A stretch of 9,789 nt of DNA from contig CAMTFT010000034.1 of the NCBI GenBank assembly GCA_947071365.1, positions 1 through 9,789 of the forward strand. The letters are read 5' to 3'. Below are positions 1 through 5,341 of this stretch, piece by piece. Numbering within the stretch: position 1 is the stretch's first letter; every line of letters starts with the position of its first letter. The position numbers and the translations under genes are program-made. This DNA comes from an uncultured bacterium. GTDB taxonomy: Bacteria > Bacillota > Clostridia > Lachnospirales > Lachnospiraceae. The notes under the pieces were generated by a model. That model saw only the letters and a list, made by a program, of their open reading frames with translations, did not search any database and had not been told where the DNA came from.

Positions 1-46
1 TACACCTATTAAGTCGTCGGCAGCGTCAGATGTGTATAAGAGACAG
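1..46 (+). other. Residual Nextera read-1/P5 adapter (artifact)
   Basis: This is synthetic library sequence, not genome. Bases 1-5 (TACAC) match the end of the Illumina P5 oligo, 6-13 (CTATTAAG) sit where the i5 index belongs, 14-27 (TCGTCGGCAGCGTC) are the read-1 tail, and 28-46 (AGATGTGTATAAGAGACAG) are the 19-base Tn5 mosaic end. From memory the index equals Nextera S518. The genomic insert begins at 47. An ATG inside the mosaic end (position 30) creates a false start reading MCIRDR in frame with the pilin; those residues are not part of the natural protein. Confidence 0.98.
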
Positions 47-47
47 G

Positions 48-1997
48 CTTTCGTCGATGAGTATGACGGCGTTTGCAGCGGGGGATGGGACGACACCGAC
101 GACAACGGCAAAAATGCCGACCATTGATACAACCGCGACAGGTTCCCTGACGATCCATAAGTATGAGTATAATGGAAATGCAGGATCGGAAGGTACAGGT
201 GCAAGTACAGACTCAGTGCCGGAAGAAGCAACAGCGTTAGCTGGTGTTACATTTGAAATTACGAAAATTGCAGAACTTACAGATTATTACGGAACAGATG
301 CGAAAGCTCTGCCAACGGTTGAGCAAGCTCAAATGATGAATTCAATTGGGGAGAAACAAACTGCAATAACAGATAGTAACGGACTTGCAAGATTCGAGAA
401 GCTTCCATTAGGTCTGTATCTGGTAAAGGAGATTGCTGCTCCGGCACAGATTACTGGAAAAGTGGCAGATTTCCTCGTATCGATCCCAATGACAAACGAG
501 ACAGAGGACGACTGGCTGTACGATGTACATGTATTCCCGAAGAACAGCAGTACATATGCAGGAGTAACATTGCTTAAGCAGGGAAAAATCGGTGATGGTA
601 AGGCTGCACCTCTTAAGGGAGCAACCTTTGTACTTCAGACGAAAGGTGCTGGTGCTGCAACCTGGACAACAGTAACTAAAAATAACAAAGGTGCTGATAT
701 TGGTAATGCTGGTGTGCTGACAACGGGTAACGATGGTAAGATTACAGTATCTGACCTTGCGCCTGGCACATACCGTTTTGTGGAGACGGGTGTTCCGAAG
801 GACAGCGGATTCATCATGGATGGCGCGACAGTGAAGGAATTTACGATTACAACTGAGGGTAAGGTGGAAGTTAATGGAACAGAGGTTGATACTAATCAGA
901 CTCCAATCACAGTCATCAACTATAAGCCGGATGTTGAGAAGGAAGTAAAAGACAGAACAGATGGTACATGGGGAAATGACAGCGACTATAGCGCAGGAAG
1001 CACCGTACCATACCGCGTGAAGGTTGATGTACCGGCGAATGTGGCACAGTTGAAGGACTTTACTCTGTCGGATACAATGGAGAATCAAACTTATAAAACT
1101 GGTACTCTTAAGATTTACAGTGATGAAAGTTTGACAACTGAGATTTTAGCAGGGCGGTATACTGTGGATACAGCAGGAACTCCGGCATGGAGCATTGCAT
1201 TCAATAGCGTAAATGACAAAACAATCACCAGCCTTCTTTCTGACTATGCAGGACAGAGCATATATATCTATTTTGAAACAACATTAGGAGAAAATGCGGT
1301 AACTACAAGCGAAGGAAACCCAAATACTGTAAAGCTGGAATATTCAAATAAAATTGTTCCGACTACAGATGATGGAAACCCGAATAAAGATAAAGAACCA
1401 AAGAAAGATGTCACTACAGATCAGGCAGTTGTATACACCTTTAAGATTGCGGTTGAGAAGGTAGATGCAAACGATACAGGCAAAAAGCTGAAAGGAGTAG
1501 AATTTGACCTTTATAGAAAACTGGCTGATAATGCGACAGGAGAAGACGTACTCACTGATCCTGTACAGGGACTGACTGGAAAGTATAAGAAGGTTAATAC
1601 AGCTTCACTGGTAACAGATGAAGCGGGAGCAATCGCGGTAAATGGTCTTGAAAATGGAGAATACTACCTTGTAGAGACGAAAACAAACGAAGGATATAAT
1701 CTGCTGAAAGCGCCGGTACAGGTTAAGATTGAAGCAACATATGCAACGACCACAACAACGACAACTGTAACAGATGAAAATGGTGTAACTACGACTACGA
1801 CAACTGTTTCGAATCAGACGTTCGAAAATGCAGGAGACAATGGTGTATTCAAGACTGAGATTAAGAACAACAAAGGCTTCACCCTCCCGACAACCGGTGG
1901 CATGGGCTCTGCCATCTTCATCATCGGCGGCATCGCTCTTGCTCTTGCAGGCCTTCTGATCATTCTTGGTTCCAGAAAGAAGACTGCCGTGAAGTAA
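48..1997 (+). CDS. Major pilus subunit, LPXTG-anchored isopeptide-domain pilin (5' partial)
   Basis: This is the shaft subunit of a sortase-assembled pilus, exported and covalently polymerised on the cell wall. Residues are numbered from the false ATG at 30. Only the end of a signal peptide survives (MSMTAFAAG, about 10-18, with likely cleavage near AFA), so the true start lies upstream of the insert. A first domain (about 39-170) has K44 in SLTIHKYEY and an E-box with E134. A pilin motif WLYDVHVFPK ends at K171, the probable lysine used in polymerisation. A CnaB-like domain (about 177-297) has K183, E252 and N297 as candidate isopeptide residues. A fimbrial middle domain covers about 298-465. 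A last SpaA/CnaB-like domain (about 472-614) has K477, E549 and N613 or N614, with two threonine runs in a loop. The C-terminus has LPTTG (619-623), a hydrophobic helix (about 626-646) and a basic RKK tail, a complete sorting signal. The central part is much more AT-rich than the neighbouring genes. The class C sortase follows directly, which fits a pilus operon. Role confidence is high; the individual isopeptide assignments are inferred from family patterns. Confidence 0.93.
   Translation, partial: LSSMSMTAFAAGDGTTPTTTAKMPTIDTTATGSLTIHKYEYNGNAGSEGTGASTDSVPEEATALAGVTFEITKIAELTDYYGTDAKALPTVEQAQMMNSIGEKQTAITDSNGLARFEKLPLGLYLVKEIAAPAQITGKVADFLVSIPMTNETEDDWLYDVHVFPKNSSTYAGVTLLKQGKIGDGKAAPLKGATFVLQTKGAGAATWTTVTKNNKGADIGNAGVLTTGNDGKITVSDLAPGTYRFVETGVPKDSGFIMDGATVKEFTITTEGKVEVNGTEVDTNQTPITVINYKPDVEKEVKDRTDGTWGNDSDYSAGSTVPYRVKVDVPANVAQLKDFTLSDTMENQTYKTGTLKIYSDESLTTEILAGRYTVDTAGTPAWSIAFNSVNDKTITSLLSDYAGQSIYIYFETTLGENAVTTSEGNPNTVKLEYSNKIVPTTDDGNPNKDKEPKKDVTTDQAVVYTFKIAVEKVDANDTGKKLKGVEFDLYRKLADNATGEDVLTDPVQGLTGKYKKVNTASLVTDEAGAIAVNGLENGEYYLVETKTNEGYNLLKAPVQVKIEATYATTTTTTTVTDENGVTTTTTTVSNQTFENAGDNGVFKTEIKNNKGFTLPTTGGMGSAIFIIGGIALALAGLLIILGSRKKTAVK
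1746..1805 (+). repeat. Threonine-run coding repeat in the last pilin domain
   Basis: Seven Thr codons, then V-TDENG-V, then six Thr codons, encoding residues 573-592. The codons are a mixture of ACA, ACG, ACT and ACC, giving an imperfect AC-rich trinucleotide tract. It sits between a beta strand (VQVKIEA) and the final strand of the SpaA-like domain, so it probably forms an exposed beta-hairpin or loop extension. It could vary in length between strains, which is inference. Confidence 0.6.
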
Positions 1998-2045
1998 GAC
2001 TGCAGGATCACTGAATTTGTTCATTTCAGAAGTTTTATTGATTAC

Positions 2046-2069
2046 CCTGCCCGTTTTTTGGCGGGCAGG
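2046..2069 (+). promoter_or_regulatory. Hairpin after the pilin gene, possible attenuator or mRNA stabiliser
   Basis: A perfect 8-base-pair GC-rich stem, CCTGCCCG at 2046-2053 with CGGGCAGG at 2062-2069, and an 8-base loop TTTTTTGG. It lies 48 bases after the pilin stop. No T-run follows the stem, since the T-run is in the loop, so it does not look like a classic intrinsic terminator. A partial terminator or a 3' stabiliser that keeps pilin mRNA above sortase mRNA would suit this position. Confidence 0.5.
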
Positions 2070-2092
2070 TACCTCCGAGACTTTTATACTGG

Positions 2093-2119
2093 ATGCGGCA
2101 CTGTCAGACAGCGCCGCAT
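2093..2119 (+). promoter_or_regulatory. Second hairpin in the pilin-sortase spacer
   Basis: An interrupted palindrome: ATGCGGC (2093-2099) pairs with GCCGCAT (2113-2119). One A/C mismatch follows, then an inner stem CTGT (2101-2104) with ACAG (2108-2111) around a CAG loop, giving 11 base pairs in all. It ends 44 bases before the sortase start. No T-run follows. It may act as an attenuator or processing site, or as an operator-like palindrome on DNA. Confidence 0.45.
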
Positions 2120-2129
2120 TATGTATAAG
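2101..2129 (+). promoter_or_regulatory. Possible internal promoter for the sortase
   Basis: CTGTCA at 2101-2106 matches the -35 consensus TTGACA at four of six bases. TATAAG at 2124-2129 matches TATAAT at five of six, with a 17-base spacer. A start near 2136 would leave a leader of about 28 bases that contains the sortase ribosome site. The -35 element lies inside the palindrome at 2093-2119, so a protein bound there could block it. A single TATACT at 2085-2090 is a competing -10 but lacks a usable -35. Such matches arise by chance, so this is weak. Confidence 0.22.
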
Positions 2130-2163
2130 CGCCTTGAAGTGAAGGACAGGCAGGAGAGATGAA

Positions 2164-3018
2164 ATGAGAAAAATAATGAGAATTTTCAGCGTGATTCTGA
2201 TCGTGTCGGGGCTGTGCCTTGCGGCGTATCCGATCATCAGCAATATTCTTGCGCAGAAGCACGCTTCACAGGCGATCGTGAATTACAATGACGAGCTTCA
2301 GGAGATGGGCCAGGAGCAGATCGACGCGGCCAAGGAGGCCATGAGACAGTACAATGAACAGCTCGGACACGCGGTGCTCCGCGACGCGGTCGGGGACGGC
2401 GGCGAGGCGGGAGTCAGCTACGTGGACATGATCGATGTAGGGGAGACGATCGGTTATCTGACGATTCCGGTGATCAATGTGAATCTGCCGATTTATTATG
2501 GGACGAGCACGGAGGTGCTGGAGAAAGGCGTCGGGTATATCGAGGAGACATCGTTTCCGCTCGGCGGCGAGAGCACGCACTGCGTTCTGACGGGACACAG
2601 GGGGCTGCCGACGGCGGAGCTGTTTACACATATGGATCAGGTGAAGAAGAAGGATCTGTTTTATCTGCATGTGCTGGATGAGGTGCTTGCCTACGAGGTA
2701 GATCAGATCAAGGTCGTGGATCCGGACGATACGAGCGATCTGGATATCACGGAGGGAATGGATTATGTGACGCTGGTGACGTGTACGCCGTATTCGATCA
2801 ATACGCACCGTCTGCTTGTGCGCGGCCACAGGACGGAGTATACCGGTGAGGAAGAGACGAAGAAGGTTTCACAGTTACAGCCTGCGGCGATGGCGCGCCG
2901 TATGATTGATGTCTGGCCGTGGTTCCTTTTCATGATGGCTGGGGTAGTTGCCGTGGAGACGGTGCTGATCGCGGCGATTCTGCTGAAGAGGCGTCATGAC
3001 AGAAAACGCGGAAAATAA
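2164..3018 (+). CDS. srtC: Class C (pilus-polymerising) sortase
   Basis: A membrane-bound cysteine transpeptidase that cleaves the pilin LPTTG motif between Thr and Gly and joins the Thr to the pilin-motif lysine of the next subunit. The 284-residue length is normal for class C. It has an N-terminal membrane segment (about 7-29), the LPIYYGT strand (108-114) and a C-terminal membrane segment (about 252-275) followed by a basic tail (KRRHDRKRGK); the second membrane segment is typical of class C. The catalytic triad is visible: His145 in LTGHRG, Cys207 in TLVTC, and Arg216 in NTHRLLVRG, nine residues after the Cys as in known class C enzymes. The DPF/DPW lid motif usual before the core is not evident; DAV at 74-76 is the nearest match. 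The ATG at 2164 has AGGAGA at 2152-2157. It lies 166 bases after the pilin and is the likely enzyme for that substrate. Confidence 0.94.
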   Translation: MRKIMRIFSVILIVSGLCLAAYPIISNILAQKHASQAIVNYNDELQEMGQEQIDAAKEAMRQYNEQLGHAVLRDAVGDGGEAGVSYVDMIDVGETIGYLTIPVINVNLPIYYGTSTEVLEKGVGYIEETSFPLGGESTHCVLTGHRGLPTAELFTHMDQVKKKDLFYLHVLDEVLAYEVDQIKVVDPDDTSDLDITEGMDYVTLVTCTPYSINTHRLLVRGHRTEYTGEEETKKVSQLQPAAMARRMIDVWPWFLFMMAGVVAVETVLIAAILLKRRHDRKRGK

Positions 3019-3035
3019 GCGAACAGGGGGTTCTT

Positions 3036-3995
3036 ATGAAAAAGACAGGATATAACGAAAGGGCGGAAGCAGTCATCCATCAGGTGCGAAAGGTGATTCT
3101 GGGAAAGGATGAGTGTATCCGGTGTGTGATGACGGCAATCCTGGCGCAGGGTCACGTCCTGATCGAGGATATTCCGGGAGTCGGGAAGACTTCCATGGCG
3201 CTTGCGTTTGCGCGGGCGATGAATCTGCAGCAGAACCGTGTGCAGTTCACGCCGGACGTTCTGCCGTCCGATATTGTCGGGTTTTCAATGTATGAAAAAC
3301 AGCAGGGAGAATTTATTTATCAGCCGGGAGCGGCCATGTGCAACCTCTTCCTTGCCGACGAGATCAACCGTACCTCCGCGAAAACACAGTCGGCGCTTCT
3401 GGAGGTCATGGAGGAAGGGACTGTGACAGTGGACGGGATAACGCGGGAGGTGCCGTCTCCGTTTATCGTGATCGCGACGGAGAACCCGATCGGTTCGGCC
3501 GGTACGCAGATGCTGCCGGAATCGCAGCTGGACCGGTTTCTCGTCTGCATCGAGATGGGGTATCCAAACCCGGAGAACGAGCTGGAGATCCTGATGACAC
3601 AGTCGGAAAAGAGGCCGCTCGATGCGCTGCAGCCGGTGATGGACGGCGAGGAGCTGAAGCGGATGCAGCAGGAGGCCGCGGCTGTCTTTGTACACCGGAC
3701 CGTCTGCGAATACATTGTAGCACTGGTGAATGCGACGCGGATCCATGACGCGCTTGCACTTGGCCTCAGTACGCGCGGCGCGCTGGCGGTCACGAAGCTG
3801 GCGAAGGCGAATGCGTATATGCAGGGAAGAGATTTTGTGCTTCCCCAGGATGTGGCGGAGGTGTTTCCCCATGCGGCGGTACACCGTCTGAAATGCAATA
3901 CGAAGGCGAGACTGAACCACAGCAGCGTGCAGCAGATCATTGCGGAAATCCTGGAAGCGGTTCCGATGCCGCGCCCGGAAAGAGCGCTGCGTTAG
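3036..3995 (+). CDS. MoxR-family AAA+ ATPase
   Basis: A cytoplasmic AAA+ ATPase of the MoxR type. These proteins are thought to act as chaperone-like factors that use ATP to mature or load partner complexes, often with DUF58 or VWA-domain proteins. The 319-residue length is standard. Visible motifs are Walker A DIPGVGKTS (45-53, K51), Walker B LFLADEINR (104-112, D108 and E109), sensor 1 ATENP (147-151, N150), the PESQLDRF box (161-168, a likely arginine-finger region) and sensor 2 STRGA (245-249, R247). All ATPase residues appear intact. The start at 3036 is preceded by AGGGGG at 3025-3030 and is only 17 bases after the sortase stop, so the two genes are probably co-transcribed. The next gene, DUF58, begins 21 bases after this stop, the usual MoxR partner order. 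The family call is secure; the client is unknown. Confidence 0.95.
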   Translation: MKKTGYNERAEAVIHQVRKVILGKDECIRCVMTAILAQGHVLIEDIPGVGKTSMALAFARAMNLQQNRVQFTPDVLPSDIVGFSMYEKQQGEFIYQPGAAMCNLFLADEINRTSAKTQSALLEVMEEGTVTVDGITREVPSPFIVIATENPIGSAGTQMLPESQLDRFLVCIEMGYPNPENELEILMTQSEKRPLDALQPVMDGEELKRMQQEAAAVFVHRTVCEYIVALVNATRIHDALALGLSTRGALAVTKLAKANAYMQGRDFVLPQDVAEVFPHAAVHRLKCNTKARLNHSSVQQIIAEILEAVPMPRPERALR

Positions 3996-4016
3996 AAAAC
4001 AGGGTCAAAGAGGCGT

Positions 4017-5216
4017 ATGAAAAGAAAATTGATATATCTGTTTGCAGTGGCGGCCACTGCGGCTGCGGCATTCCCGCAGAGCGCGGAATTTCCGCGTTTT
4101 CTGCTGGTGTTTGAGCTGCTTTTTCTGCTCGTGATGGCGGTTCTGGTGCGAATTTTTGCACGCCGGATCGAACTTTCAATGGAGCTGTCGAAGCAGGTGA
4201 TGACACGGGGAAGCTGTGTGGAGGTTCAGCTTTTTGTGAAGAATCCGACGGCTTTTCCGACTGGGGAGATCCGTGCGGAGATTACGGTACGGGATGTGAG
4301 CGGCTGGCAGCCCGGAGCGCAGGATGCGCCCCAAAAGCATGCGGCGCAAAGAATGGCTGGACGGCAGCCCGATGCGCAGGATGACAGGAAGAAGCATGCG
4401 GCGCAAAGAATGGCTGAACGGCAGGCCGGAAGGCAGTGCGCGCAGAAAAATATGACGGTCAGTATGGACGCGGGAAGGCGCAGCAGAGACTGCTGGACGA
4501 CGAAGATCAGCCCTGTACACTGCGGCCTGCTGGAGATCACGGTCGATTCTGTCTGGGTGTCCGACTATATGGGCGTTTGCAGAAAAAAGCTGCGCGGGCC
4601 TTTTGCGGTCAGGCACGTTTCGGTGCTTCCGCGGATTTATCCGGTGCAGCAGGGGACAGACCTGCGGCAGAGCGGCGCGCGAGAGGGCTGGCAGGATGAG
4701 ATCGCGGCCAGGGCAGGGTCGGACACACAGGAAATATTTGATACGAGGATCTATCAGCGGGGTGATACGCTGCGGAAGATCCACTGGAAGCTGAGCGCAA
4801 AAACGGATGAACTGATGGTGAAGGAATTCAGTATGCCGACCGATGAGGCGGTAAGGATCGCGGCGGATACCGGCGGCGCAGTGACCGGGATATCAGCGGA
4901 AACGATGGATCGCTTTCTGGAAAATACGGCTGCCTTTGCCGCGCTCTGTCTGGAGCAGGGGTATCCGTGCGAGCTGCTTTGGTATCAGGCGGATGAAAGA
5001 AAAATATGCAGCAGGCGATTTGAGCGCGAAGAAGAAATGCACGGTGCGCTTGAGGAGCTGCTTGGGGTAAGACCCTGCGACGACAGCGAGAGCGCATTGC
5101 TGTTTGAGGATGTGCAGGAAGACGACGAACAGGGAATCTGGAGACTCCGGCTGGACGGCACGGCAGAGCAGGGAGGCCGAAGCATGACGGTGAAGCTGGA
5201 AGGACGTGACGGCTGA
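4017..5216 (+). CDS. DUF58 domain membrane protein with a tandem-repeat insertion
   Basis: The usual genetic partner of MoxR ATPases. Residues 5-20 and 27-47 form two membrane helices, and the rest is predicted to be cytoplasmic. The family signature is clear at about 241-270: FDTRIYQRGDTLRKIHWK, followed by LSAKTDELMVKEF. The 399-residue length is normal for DUF58. Residues 98-135 are unusual: two copies of a 19-residue basic, Gln/Ala-rich unit containing KHAAQRMA(G/E)R, followed by a partial third unit (QAGRQ). They interrupt the region between the ITVRDVSGW strand and the next strand (NMTVSMDA), so this is probably a loop extension that leaves the fold intact. The ATG at 4017 has AAAGAGG at 4007-4013, unusually close (3 bases), with AGGG at 4001-4004 as an alternative. 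DUF58 proteins resemble VWA-like scaffolds and probably couple the ATPase to the following membrane protein; this role is inferred. Confidence 0.92.
   Translation: MKRKLIYLFAVAATAAAAFPQSAEFPRFLLVFELLFLLVMAVLVRIFARRIELSMELSKQVMTRGSCVEVQLFVKNPTAFPTGEIRAEITVRDVSGWQPGAQDAPQKHAAQRMAGRQPDAQDDRKKHAAQRMAERQAGRQCAQKNMTVSMDAGRRSRDCWTTKISPVHCGLLEITVDSVWVSDYMGVCRKKLRGPFAVRHVSVLPRIYPVQQGTDLRQSGAREGWQDEIAARAGSDTQEIFDTRIYQRGDTLRKIHWKLSAKTDELMVKEFSMPTDEAVRIAADTGGAVTGISAETMDRFLENTAAFAALCLEQGYPCELLWYQADERKICSRRFEREEEMHGALEELLGVRPCDDSESALLFEDVQEDDEQGIWRLRLDGTAEQGGRSMTVKLEGRDG
4308..4421 (+). repeat. 57-bp tandem repeat inside the DUF58 gene (two copies)
   Basis: Unit 1 is 4308-4364 and unit 2 is 4365-4421. Each encodes 19 residues starting QP(G/D)AQD and ending QRMA(G/E)R. 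A 25-base core is identical in both copies (4335-4359 and 4392-4416). A degenerate partial third unit begins at 4422 (QAGRQ). The high identity points to recent duplication, and copy number could differ between strains. Confidence 0.88.
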
Positions 5217-5341
5217 GCGGAGAGCAAAGCAAGGGGCCGGGACGCAGTGCAGCGAAGCGGGCAGGGCGCGATGGCTGAACGGGCAGTGAGGCAAAGCGCA
5301 GGGATGTACTGCGGTGCAGCGAAGCCGGAAAGATACGGCGC
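5217..5341 (+). other. Repeat-bearing spacer open in the DUF58 frame
   Basis: The 125 bases between DUF58 and the transglutaminase-like gene are purine-rich and repetitive. GTGCAGCGAAGC occurs at 5247-5258 and again at 5314-5325. The 12-base string ATGGCTGAACGG at 5271-5282 also occurs at the end of the DUF58 repeat (4410-4421), in the same reading frame. After the DUF58 TGA (5214-5216) that frame has no other stop until 5343-5345, giving 42 sense codons. An ATG at 5271 would give a 24-residue peptide whose stop overlaps the next gene's GTG. There is no good ribosome site for it, so it is not called as a gene. Confidence 0.6.
5327..5332 (+). promoter_or_regulatory. Ribosome binding site supporting the GTG start at 5342
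   Basis: GGAAAG lies nine bases before the GTG at 5342. The next in-frame ATG (5408) has no ribosome site in front of it, so the GTG is the preferred start. The GTG overlaps the TGA at 5343-5345 that closes the DUF58 reading frame, an arrangement that could couple translation if ribosomes reached it. Confidence 0.5.

Noticed and set aside
30..56. ATG at 30 as the pilin start
   Set aside because: It lies in the transposase mosaic end. The natural start and most of the signal peptide are outside the insert.
408..1088. 226-codon minus-strand open frame
   Set aside because: Antisense to the pilin, Cys-rich and low in coding character, with no domain or ribosome site recognised.
2046..2069. Classic intrinsic terminator after the pilin
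   Set aside because: The stem is strong but the T-run is in the loop, not after the stem. It is kept only as a possible attenuator.
4308..4421. CRISPR-like repeat array
   Set aside because: The units are directly adjacent without spacers, in frame and coding within DUF58.
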